A DNA stretch of 64,000 nt from an uncultured Bacteroidales bacterium (lineage in GTDB: Bacteria > Bacteroidota > Bacteroidia > Bacteroidales > Paludibacteraceae), in assembly GCA_934728255.1 (NCBI GenBank), contig CAKVEC010000010.1:1-64000 (forward strand). Direction: 5' to 3'. Made by a program: the position numbers and the translations under genes. A model generated the notes under the pieces. It was not told the origin of the DNA. It ran no database searches and saw only the letters and a program-made list of their open reading frames with translations. This document shows positions 57,369 through 64,000 of this stretch, one piece after another. Every line of letters starts with the position of its first letter. Within the stretch, counting starts at the first letter, position 1.

Positions 57369-58598
57369 CTATTTCTGTTCCTCGCAACCGCAATCGGGAA
57401 TATCATTCAGTGCCGATGTAAATACCTCCAATGCGTCTTTGGTCGTCTCTGTTGCGTGAGGCGTGTCGGGCGCAGGTGGGGTAGTAGGAGTAGTAGGAGT
57501 AGGATGTGGGCTGTTATCCGATGGTGTATCTTCTATATGCAGCACAAACCGCTTGTAATAGGAGATGAGCAGCGTGGTGATGGGCAAGGCGATAATCATA
57601 CCCACTACACCGAGCAGCGAACCCCATATTGAGAGACAAAGCAATATCATTGCCGGTCCCATACCCGTTACGTTGCCCATAATCTTCGGCGTAAGCACCA
57701 GATCCTGAATACTTTGTACAATACAAAATACCGCCGTGATACACAGCGCAATCACCCATACGGGTCTGCCCGTCTCCGCTGACTGTATCAATCCGAGCAA
57801 AATACACGGAGGGATACCCAACGCCTGCATATACGGCACGAGGTTGAAAACTCCGATTATCAACCCCATTGCAATGCCCATCGGCAGACCGATAATCTGA
57901 AAACCGATGGCAAACAATATCCCCACAATCGACGCAATCAGTGCCTGTCCGCGGAAATAGCCGTTCATGTGTTTGTCGAGGTCGCTCATCAGCATCTGCA
58001 CGTTCTTGCGATAGTGCGCAGGTACATAACTTGCCCAGTTCTTGCTGATTTTCTCATAATCAATCAGCAGAAAAATAATATACAGCAGACACACGAACAC
58101 CACCGCCAGTCCAGCCAGTGTACTCAGTCCGCTGCTGATCCAGCCGCCCACTTTCGGCAGCAGGTTCTTGATTGTCTGTTGTATATCCGGGTTGGAGAGA
58201 ATGTCGGTGAAATCGGTGTTGTTCAAAAACTCGGTCAGTTGATCGCTTAGGTGTTCGGGCAGATACTTGTCTGCATCAAAATTGGCGGCAAACTCTTTTG
58301 CGCTTTTCGACAGGGTGGTCATTTCTCGGCTGATAGCGGGTGTCAATGCTGCCACTGCCCCTACCAACAGACCGATAACAAGCAATAACGTAACAATCAC
58401 CGACAGCACCCTGTTTTTCAGACGGCACTTATGCTGGAAAAAGTCCACTATCGGTGCCAGCATATAAGCGATAACAAAACTGACCAAGAACGGTAACAGT
58501 ACTCCGCTCAATCGCTTGATAAGCAGGAACAATGCCACAAACACGGCTATCGAAATCAGTCCGCGGATAATCGTATCTCTGTCGAAAGTCTTTTTCAT
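57369..58598 (-). CDS. AI-2E family transporter
   Basis: Inner-membrane protein of the AI-2E/PerM/TqsA family (409 aa) with about eight membrane helices: IIRGLISIAVFVALFLLI, LPFLVSFVIAYMLAPIVDFF, VLSVIVTLLLVIGLLVGAVAAL and others. Typical features are the hydrophilic stretch of about 60 residues after helix 3 and the conserved FNLVPYMQALGIPPCILLGLI and PKIMGNVTGMGPAMILL segments. Members export peptides, signals or ions; the substrate is unknown. The C-terminal 60 residues are a P/T-rich, probably disordered tail (SPHPTPTTPTTPPAPDTP). It starts 25 bases after the BadF-type kinase and is probably co-transcribed with it. Confidence 0.88.
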   Translation of the reverse strand: MKKTFDRDTIIRGLISIAVFVALFLLIKRLSGVLLPFLVSFVIAYMLAPIVDFFQHKCRLKNRVLSVIVTLLLVIGLLVGAVAALTPAISREMTTLSKSAKEFAANFDADKYLPEHLSDQLTEFLNNTDFTDILSNPDIQQTIKNLLPKVGGWISSGLSTLAGLAVVFVCLLYIIFLLIDYEKISKNWASYVPAHYRKNVQMLMSDLDKHMNGYFRGQALIASIVGILFAIGFQIIGLPMGIAMGLIIGVFNLVPYMQALGIPPCILLGLIQSAETGRPVWVIALCITAVFCIVQSIQDLVLTPKIMGNVTGMGPAMILLCLSIWGSLLGVVGMIIALPITTLLISYYKRFVLHIEDTPSDNSPHPTPTTPTTPPAPDTPHATETTKDALEVFTSALNDIPDCGCEEQK

Positions 58599-58623
58599 TG
58601 TACAAGGTATTTCATAGTGTCAG

Positions 58624-59502
58624 TTACATCGTCGGCACCACATCTCCACGATGGTATTCTGCCAGCCCTTGTACCGGGTCTTGCAGCACTAGCCCCATTG
58701 TAAACCCGTAGTCGCCCATCACCTGCTCCAGCACCGATTTGTAGTAGTACGCTACCGACCCGACAAACCCCACGGGCATACTCTCTTTTTCCGCCTCTGT
58801 AGTGTAGTATTGCGCCACGTTGCGTGTTACAAACTGCGCAAAATGGTCGTACACAAGGTTGTAAATCCGCTTGTCATCTATGTTGTCTGCGCAGAAACGG
58901 GCAAGGTTGGCAAGCCAGCGGTTCGGAAACGGCTGGCGATAGACGTGCTCTATTATATCTGCCTGGGTAATATCGTATTGCGATAGGAAACGCTCTTTTA
59001 ACTCCTCTCCCATTTGGTTTTTCAGCAAATCGCTTACCAGGCGCTTGCCCAATGTGGCGGCGGAACCCTCATCGCCTAAAATAAAGCCTAATGACGGTAC
59101 ATTCCACACGATTTTCTCGCCGTCGTACAGGCACGAGTTGCTCCCCGTTCCGAGGATACATGCCACACCTTTCCGGTGTCCGAGCAGCCCCCGAGCAGCC
59201 CCCACCATATCCGATGCCACTTCCGCCTGTGCTTTTTTGAATACCCCCTCTATCGCTTGTTTCACAAACGGGGCTTTCTCCGGCGTACAGCCCGCACCAT
59301 AGAAAAACACGTGTGTTATCGTCCCGGCCCAAAGCATAGATGCCATCTGCGGAAGCAACTGGTTGCATATGGAGTTGCGCATCGCATCGCTGGTCTGAAA
59401 CAGCGGATTGATGCCGTCGGTCATAAACTCCGCCTTGTGTCCGTTGGCGGCGATCAGGCACCAGTGTGCCTTCGTCGAACCCGAATCTGCTATCAAAATC
59501 AT
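58624..59502 (-). CDS. BadF/BadG-type kinase (N-acetylglucosamine kinase-like)
   Basis: ASKHA-fold kinase (292 aa) of the BadF/BadG/BcrA/BcrD ATPase family as found in Bacteroidota, where the likely role is phosphorylation of N-acetylglucosamine or a related amino sugar. The phosphate-1 motif is LIADSGSTKAHWCLI at residues 3-17, a second is GVACILGTGSNSCLYDG near 111, and GFILGDEGSAATLGKRLV near 138 is characteristic. The C-terminus has the adenosine-type GFVGSVAYYYKSVL. A promoter is likely at 59522-59553. Confidence 0.85.
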   Translation of the reverse strand: MILIADSGSTKAHWCLIAANGHKAEFMTDGINPLFQTSDAMRNSICNQLLPQMASMLWAGTITHVFFYGAGCTPEKAPFVKQAIEGVFKKAQAEVASDMVGAARGLLGHRKGVACILGTGSNSCLYDGEKIVWNVPSLGFILGDEGSAATLGKRLVSDLLKNQMGEELKERFLSQYDITQADIIEHVYRQPFPNRWLANLARFCADNIDDKRIYNLVYDHFAQFVTRNVAQYYTTEAEKESMPVGFVGSVAYYYKSVLEQVMGDYGFTMGLVLQDPVQGLAEYHRGDVVPTM

Positions 59503-59521
59503 AGTTGTATCGTTTTGCCCG

Positions 59522-59553
59522 CAAAGTTATGAAAAATCTTTCATATACCGAAA
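59522..59553 (-). promoter_or_regulatory. Promoter of BadF-type kinase operon
   Basis: On the minus strand TTTC (59553-59550), 20 bases, TAACTTTG (59529-59522). Confidence 0.6.
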
Positions 59554-59561
59554 TAAAATGA

Positions 59562-59591
59562 ATGGTTAATTAATGGTTTAATTATATGTTC
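59562..59591. repeat. ATGGTTAATTA repeat, second copy
   Basis: ATGGTTAATTA, ATGGTTTAATTA, TATGTTC: the same block as 50887-50915 with small changes. Confidence 0.65.
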
Positions 59592-59620
59592 CTTTCCAAA
59601 ATAACGTCTAATTGTTATAC

Positions 59621-59634
59621 TGGTACACTTTTTG
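59621..59634 (+). promoter_or_regulatory. TGGTACACTTTTTG motif upstream of SIMPL gene
   Basis: Identical 14-mer to that at 2213-2226, ending 35 bases before the start codon (38 bases at ferritin). Confidence 0.35.
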
Positions 59635-59668
59635 AAATACCTGTAAAAACACTAAAAACACAACAACA

Positions 59669-60358
59669 ATGAAAAACAATCTTTTTGCTGCCTGCGTGGT
59701 GGCGTTGGGTCTCGCTTTGGCGGGAATGTTTGTTTATCTTGGGTTCCGCACCTATGCCGCCAAGGATCGTTCCGTGGTGGTCAAAGGGCTTTCTACGCGC
59801 GATGTACAGGCGGACTATGCCGTTTGGCCTATGTCTTTTACAGTCCATGGCAACGACCTCCCCACGGCTTACAAGGACATCAATACCGTCACCGAAACCG
59901 TCAAACGTTTTCTGATGGACAAGGGTTTTGCCGAGTCCGACTTGCGTGTGGGCAGCACCTCCGTACAGGATATGTGGAGCAATTACTATGGCGACCGTCG
60001 TCCCGACTATCGCTACTCGCTCGACAGGACGATAGTCGTCAGCACCGCCGATGTGTCCCGTGTCGTGGCATCTCAGGGCTGCCAGAGCGAACTGCTCGGG
60101 CGGGGGATTATCGTCAATTCGCAGGACTGGAATCTAGATTATCAGTTCAACGGACTGACCGAACTCAAGCCGCAGATGATTGAGGAAGCCACCAAGAACG
60201 CACGCACCGTGGCGCAGAAATTCGCCGATGATGCCAATTGCTCGCTGGGCAGCATCCGAAGTGCCTACCAGGGGCAGTTCTCGGTTGAGAGCGACCAGTA
60301 CCAGCCGTGGATCAAGCACGTACGTGTCGTTACCACGATTGACTATTATTTGAATTAG
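59669..60358 (+). CDS. SIMPL domain protein
   Basis: SIMPL (DUF541) protein of 229 aa with one N-terminal membrane anchor (LFAACVVALGLALAGMFVYLGF). The domain begins DRSVVVKGLSTRDVQADYAVWPMSFTVHGNDL and contains FAESDLRVGSTSVQDMW, typical of the family. It is probably periplasmic; some relatives are linked to oxidative stress or outer-membrane channels (BP26), but function is not settled. It overlaps the convergent SprT-like gene by 29 bases at the 3' ends. Its upstream TGGTACACTTTTTG motif is shared with ferritin, so common control is possible. Confidence 0.88.
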   Translation: MKNNLFAACVVALGLALAGMFVYLGFRTYAAKDRSVVVKGLSTRDVQADYAVWPMSFTVHGNDLPTAYKDINTVTETVKRFLMDKGFAESDLRVGSTSVQDMWSNYYGDRRPDYRYSLDRTIVVSTADVSRVVASQGCQSELLGRGIIVNSQDWNLDYQFNGLTELKPQMIEEATKNARTVAQKFADDANCSLGSIRSAYQGQFSVESDQYQPWIKHVRVVTTIDYYLN

Positions 60359-61040
60359 CCGGCCTTACTGTGTGTCCGTCATAGAGTATCGGACGTGCAT
60401 CGGATAATGCGTCTGTCAGTTCTTCCGTGTTGCCAATCAGATAAATACGTAGTGCATTCGACGACGGGTACTTGCCAAAGTACCCGTTTTTTGTCAGATA
60501 CCATTCGATTCGCTCTATCGGAAAATGCACCGGTGCGGTGTTGTGAAAATGCACTATCGACCGCACTTGTTTGGGTACAATCTTTACCCCAGTCCGTCCG
60601 TCTTTGAAGTGTATGACACCCACTACCCGCACTTTCTCTTTGCCCGCGGCTTGTGTCTGTTGCTCGTCGGTCAGCCGGTGCGTAATGGCTATATGCCGCT
60701 TGCCCTCTTGGTTGATACGGGTCATCATCTGTCGGAACAACTGCCCGTGCGACGAGGTGTCCTCCAACTGGTGGTAGCCTATGTAGTAGTGTATCATCTC
60801 GTGCAGTATCGTGTCTTCTATCACCTCCTCGGGCAGGTCAATCCGTGTGTTGATACGCAGTATAAAATCCGTGTTTTTGGTCTTGCCGAACAAGCCCTGC
60901 CTAACTTTCCGGTATGATACTTTCCCGAGAAATCCTTTGGCATTGCTCAGCCTGACGGGTATCTCCGGCAATACACCGTCAAAATACAATGCGTTGTATT
61001 CCGCAAACTTCCTTTCTATATATTCTTTTGTCGCAATCAT
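60330..61040 (-). CDS. SprT-like zinc metalloprotein
   Basis: SprT/Spartan-like protease domain protein (236 aa). The zinc motif H80-E81-M-I-H84 lies in ILHEMIHYYIGYHQLEDTSSHG, preceded by ILRINTRIDLPEEVIEDT. The beta-rich C-terminal half (RVVGVIHFKDGRTGVKIVP) lacks the usual zinc-ribbon cysteines. Cytosolic; possible roles are protein-DNA crosslink or stress proteolysis, unproven for this subgroup. ATG 61040 gives the natural N-terminus MIATKEYIERKFAEYNALYF; the longer frame runs through the promoter region. Confidence 0.85.
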   Translation of the reverse strand: MIATKEYIERKFAEYNALYFDGVLPEIPVRLSNAKGFLGKVSYRKVRQGLFGKTKNTDFILRINTRIDLPEEVIEDTILHEMIHYYIGYHQLEDTSSHGQLFRQMMTRINQEGKRHIAITHRLTDEQQTQAAGKEKVRVVGVIHFKDGRTGVKIVPKQVRSIVHFHNTAPVHFPIERIEWYLTKNGYFGKYPSSNALRIYLIGNTEELTDALSDARPILYDGHTVRPANSNNSQSW

Positions 61041-61073
61041 AAATATCTGTGCCGGTTTAGTCCAAATCTTCTG

Positions 61074-61105
61074 CAAAATTACCCCAAATTTCTCACCTTT
61101 ACAAT
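61074..61105 (-). promoter_or_regulatory. Promoter of SprT-like gene
   Basis: On the minus strand ATTG (61105-61102), 20 bases, TAATTTTG (61081-61074). Confidence 0.5.
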
Positions 61106-61121
61106 ACTTTTTTTTATATTT

Positions 61122-61153
61122 CTTGTATATGTCCGAATTATTTTGTAATTTTG
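61122..61153 (+). promoter_or_regulatory. Promoter of the 61.3-kb operon
   Basis: CTTG (61122-61125), 20 bases, TAATTTTG (61146-61153), divergent from the SprT-like promoter. Confidence 0.6.
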
Positions 61154-61203
61154 TCGCGCTGATACGATAAATGGGCACGCATATACTTTGTGTTGATTAC
61201 ATC

Positions 61204-61269
61204 GGGTGATTATCGGGTGATTATGGGGTGATTAACGGGTGATTATGGGGTGATTAACGGGTGATTGTG
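61204..61269. repeat. GGGTGATT 11-bp array
   Basis: Six 11-base units: GGGTGATTATC, GGGTGATTATG, GGGTGATTAAC, GGGTGATTATG, GGGTGATTAAC, GGGTGATTGTG. The complement, AATCACCC, is the core of units at 16163-16206. It lies in the leader of the next gene. Confidence 0.9.
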
Positions 61270-61308
61270 CTTATATATACGGATGAATGACGAAAATATA
61301 TTGGTAAA

Positions 61309-61737
61309 ATGGCTAAAATTGAATACATAGACCCTGTCGCCTCTATGTCGGGGCGCATTAGTAAGAAGGACAAGAGCAGTACCGTCCTCCGCAAGAAGCA
61401 CTATCGTGATGAGCGCGGACGTGTTATTGCCGAGGGACGCAACGAGTCGTATTGTGTTCAGAACCCCCGTGATTACAAGAAGCACCCGCCCCGCGGCGAG
61501 GAACTGCGCAACATCACCCTCTTTCAGCAGGCGGCACGTCTTGCCAAGCAGGAGCGGGAAGACCCCGCCCGTTTGGCTTATTGGACAGAGCGTTTCAATG
61601 CCCAACTCCGCCACGGCGAACCCGATGCACCCCTTGACCCCGCCACCGGTCGTCCCCGCATCTACCACCGCCTCCACATCTTCATCCACTCCGCCATCCT
61701 CCGCAACTTGAAACAACAACTTGATACAGATAAATAA
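61309..61737 (+). CDS. Conserved hypothetical protein
   Basis: A small, very basic protein of 142 aa with no membrane segment. It opens MAKIEYIDPVASMSGRISKKD and contains RNESYCVQNPRDYKKHPPRGEELRNITLF and RLAYWTERFNAQLR, a pattern I associate with short conserved Bacteroidota proteins of unknown role; nucleic-acid binding is conceivable from the charge. Its stop codon abuts the ATG of the aminotransferase, so the two are co-translated from the promoter at 61122-61153, with the 11-bp array in the leader. Confidence 0.7.
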   Translation: MAKIEYIDPVASMSGRISKKDKSSTVLRKKHYRDERGRVIAEGRNESYCVQNPRDYKKHPPRGEELRNITLFQQAARLAKQEREDPARLAYWTERFNAQLRHGEPDAPLDPATGRPRIYHRLHIFIHSAILRNLKQQLDTDK

Positions 61738-62886
61738 ATGACCGACGTACAGAAACTGTCAAATAATATGTCTGCTCCCATTACCGTAACCTCCCCGCTC
61801 CTCCCGCCGCTGGATGAGTTTATTTCCTACCTGCAACAGATCTGGGACAGCAAATGGATTACCAACAACGGCTCCTTTCATAAGCAGTTGGAGCAGGCGC
61901 TTGCCGCCCACCTCGGTGTAGAATACCTTTCGTTATTCACCAACGGCACCCTTCCGCTCATCACCGCTTTGCAGGCGTTGGGCATTACGGAGGGTGAAGT
62001 CATCACCACGCCTTATTCATTTGTGGCAACCACCCATTCTATATGGTGGAACAAACTGACGCCCGTCTTTGTGGATGTCCTCCCCGGGAATGGCAATATA
62101 GACCCCTCCAAGATAGAAGCCGCTATCACGGACAAAACGGTCGCCATCATGCCTGTTCATGTCTATGGCTGCCCGTGTGATGTGGAAGCCATTGATGCCA
62201 TCGCCCGAAAACATAATCTCAAAGTCATCTATGATGCTGCCCATGCTTTCGGTGTTACGTACAAAGGACGTTCTGTTCTTGAATGGGGCGACATCAGCAC
62301 ATTGAGTTTCCATGCCACCAAGGTGTACAACACCGTTGAAGGCGGTGCCATGGTCGTGCATAGTGCGGAAATGAAGTACGATGTGGACAATCTGAAGAAT
62401 TTCGGCTTCCGTGGTGAGACAACGGTTGTCGCACCGGGCATCAACTCCAAGATGGACGAGATGCGTGCTGCCTATGGTCTGCTCAACCTGCGTCAGGTGG
62501 ACGCTGCCATTGCTGTCCGCAAACGGGTTGCCGAGAAGTACGTGGAAGCCCTCGAAGATGTAAAAGGAATAGAACTATTTCCTTATGAAATCAATCCGAC
62601 CTTCAAGTGGAACTATGCTTATTTCCCGATTTTGGTAACAGAGGAGTATCGAATGTCCCGCGATGCCTTGTATGAGTTTATGAAGACGCAGAACGTATTG
62701 GGTCGTCGTTATTTCTATCCTCTCATAACAGCCTTCGAGCCATACAGAACCTATCCGAGTGCAGACGAAGCAAACCTCCCTGTTGCCAATCGCCTCGCCT
62801 CCCAAGTCATCTGCCTCCCTATGCACCACGCTTTGACAGATGAGGATATAGAAAAAGTAATTTGTGCACTTATTGGTAAAGAGTGA
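61738..62886 (+). CDS. DegT/DnrJ/EryC1-family aminotransferase
   Basis: PLP-dependent sugar aminotransferase (382 aa) of the DegT/DnrJ/EryC1/StrS family, which makes amino sugars on nucleotide-linked 4-keto or 3-keto sugars for surface glycans. ITVTSPLLPPLDEFISYLQQIWDSKWITNNG is the typical start, YSFVATTHSIWWN and IYDAAHAFGV are cofactor segments, and the catalytic lysine is K195 in FHATKVYNTVEGGAMV. It starts immediately after the previous stop. A class I aminotransferase gene follows after 43 bases. Confidence 0.92.
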   Translation: MTDVQKLSNNMSAPITVTSPLLPPLDEFISYLQQIWDSKWITNNGSFHKQLEQALAAHLGVEYLSLFTNGTLPLITALQALGITEGEVITTPYSFVATTHSIWWNKLTPVFVDVLPGNGNIDPSKIEAAITDKTVAIMPVHVYGCPCDVEAIDAIARKHNLKVIYDAAHAFGVTYKGRSVLEWGDISTLSFHATKVYNTVEGGAMVVHSAEMKYDVDNLKNFGFRGETTVVAPGINSKMDEMRAAYGLLNLRQVDAAIAVRKRVAEKYVEALEDVKGIELFPYEINPTFKWNYAYFPILVTEEYRMSRDALYEFMKTQNVLGRRYFYPLITAFEPYRTYPSADEANLPVANRLASQVICLPMHHALTDEDIEKVICALIGKE

Positions 62887-62929
62887 GAGTACAATAAATT
62901 CTTAATGAATCACTTGAGAATTTAGACTT

Positions 62930-64000
62930 ATGATTCAAACAAGCAATATCGCAAATAGCATCCAAACATCATTCACTCGCCAATTATTTAATATGGCAAA
63001 GGAATATGATGATGTAATAGATTTTACATTGGGTGATCCTGATGTACAACCTCATTCTGCAATCAAGCAGGCGGCGTGTAGGGCTATTCTTGACGGCAAA
63101 ACACGTTATTCTCAAAATGCCGGTTTGCTCGAACTGCGCCAAACTATAGCAACATACTACCAGCGTAAAGAAGGTTTGCAATATCAGCCGGACAGCGAAA
63201 TTATGGTCTCTGTCGGTGCTATGGAGGGGCTTTATCTTGCTTTATTGGCACTGTTGAATGAGGGGGATGAGGTTATTATTCCCGCTCCATACTATGTCAA
63301 TTATACCCAAATGGTATCAATGTGCCACGCGATACCTGTTGTCGTGGATAATCCTGATCAAACTGACTTGTCTTTTCGTTTGGAGGATATTGAAAGGGCA
63401 GTAACCCCGAGGACACGTGCCATCATTATCAATACCCCTTCAAATCCAACGGGACGCGTTTTGTCGCAAGAGATTTTGCAGGGTATTTCCGATATAGCCA
63501 AGAGGTATGATTTGATTGTTATTGCCGATGAAGTGTACAAATGCTTGATTTATGATAAGCAGGAATGGAGGAGTATTGCCCATATAGAGGGAATGCGTGA
63601 ACGGACTATTCTGGTTAATTCGTTGAGCAAAGAGTTTTGTATGACGGGGTATCGCATAGGCTATGTGTTGGCACCGAATGAGGTCGTTTCGGCAATGACA
63701 AAATTGCAGGAGAATGTCGCAGCCTGTGCACCTCTCCCCAGCCAGTATGCCGCTATGGAGGCTTTAGGGAGTAATGAGGATTATTCCAAAGATATGGTAC
63801 GTATTTTTTCGGAACGGAAAAATTGTATTGTTGGTGGAATAAGCCAAATACAAGGGCTGAAATGTAATGCACCTGATGCAACATTCTACTTAATGGTGGA
63901 TATTTCAAGCACGGGAATGAATAGTGTGGATTTTGCCGTTGCGTTACTCCGTTCGCAGCATGTAGCAGTTGTGCCGGGGATAACGTATGGTAAGTGTTGC
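62930..64000 (+). CDS. Class I/II aminotransferase (partial)
   Basis: Open from ATG 62930 to the window edge (357 codons), so the C-terminus is missing. It is a fold-type I PLP enzyme of the aspartate aminotransferase family. The motifs seen are FTLGDPDVQPHSAIKQAA near residue 32, AMEGLYLALLALLNEGDEVIIPAPYYVNY near 95, NTPSNPTGRVLS near 165, IADEVYKCLIYD near 193 and the lysine in NSLSKEFCMTGYRIGYVLAP near 227. The substrate is unknown. It is probably in the same operon as the DegT-type gene. Confidence 0.9.
   Translation, partial: MIQTSNIANSIQTSFTRQLFNMAKEYDDVIDFTLGDPDVQPHSAIKQAACRAILDGKTRYSQNAGLLELRQTIATYYQRKEGLQYQPDSEIMVSVGAMEGLYLALLALLNEGDEVIIPAPYYVNYTQMVSMCHAIPVVVDNPDQTDLSFRLEDIERAVTPRTRAIIINTPSNPTGRVLSQEILQGISDIAKRYDLIVIADEVYKCLIYDKQEWRSIAHIEGMRERTILVNSLSKEFCMTGYRIGYVLAPNEVVSAMTKLQENVAACAPLPSQYAAMEALGSNEDYSKDMVRIFSERKNCIVGGISQIQGLKCNAPDATFYLMVDISSTGMNSVDFAVALLRSQHVAVVPGITYGKCC

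Noticed and set aside
16023..61269. Tandem arrays as CRISPR loci
   Set aside because: Units of 7-11 bp are contiguous, without unique spacers, and no cas genes are present.

Overview
The window is chromosomal DNA from a member of the Bacteroidales (Bacteroidota). The evidence is a SusC/SusD pair, a BtuB/BtuG/DUF4465 cobalamin locus, a protein with a gliding-motility (CHU_C) C-terminus, and many promoters of the Bacteroides primary-sigma type. These promoters read TTTG, 20 bases, TAnnTTTG, and the spacer is 20 bases in every clear case. The genus cannot be fixed from the sequence. One tRNA is present (tRNA-Arg, anticodon CCG). There are no rRNA genes, no CRISPR array and no classical transposase.

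Layout. 0-2.2 kb: an orphan EcoRI-type adenine methyltransferase behind a long structured leader. 2.2-9.5 kb: ferritin, a radical SAM enzyme, tRNA-Arg, an operon of GNAT-like protein, Fur-family regulator and YugP-like protease, then rarA and a ROK glucokinase. 9.5-16 kb: polysaccharide deacetylase, an Ig-like lipoprotein, a YdeI-like protein, pnuC, a wHTH/PD-(D/E)XK nuclease-like protein and an ABC-F ATPase. 16.6-23.6 kb: SusC/SusD with a lipoprotein and a secreted protein. 23.7-29.4 kb: cobalamin riboswitch, BtuB, a DUF559 nuclease element, BtuG-like protein and a DUF4465 protein. 29.6-38.3 kb: a GT10 fucosyltransferase facing an eight-gene, translationally coupled glycan operon (KdsC, Fic, IspD/TarI-type cytidylyltransferase, pyruvyl transferase, FrhB-like, two GT2, one GT4). 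38.5-49 kb: dtd, mtaB, SulP transporter, acyl-CoA ligase, AlkD-like protein, M3 peptidase and the CHU_C protein. 49-53.4 kb: a PhoR/PhoB-like two-component system divergent from a Pit phosphate transporter. 53.4-56.8 kb: an AT-rich island bounded by a 225-bp direct repeat of the Pit gene's 3' end. 56.8-64 kb: small lipoprotein, AI-2E family transporter, BadF-type kinase, SIMPL protein, SprT-like protease, a DegT aminotransferase and a class I aminotransferase that runs off the end.

Three things stand out. First, short tandem arrays with units of 7, 8, 9 or 11 bp occur at about twenty places, mostly between genes, sometimes covering a stop codon and three times inside coding sequence. One 11-bp subfamily (ACGTAGAAAGG) belongs to a larger element whose adjoining sequence and following hairpin recur in two copies. 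Second, a DUF559 nuclease gene with palindromic inverted termini sits inside the B12 operon, and its right terminus supplies the probable start codon of the BtuG-like gene. Third, the AT-rich island carries a papain-like lipoprotein reading frame broken only by two in-frame TAG codons, followed by a duplicated lipoprotein gene whose second copy is frameshifted.

All family assignments come from reading motifs and remembered family patterns. No database search was possible.
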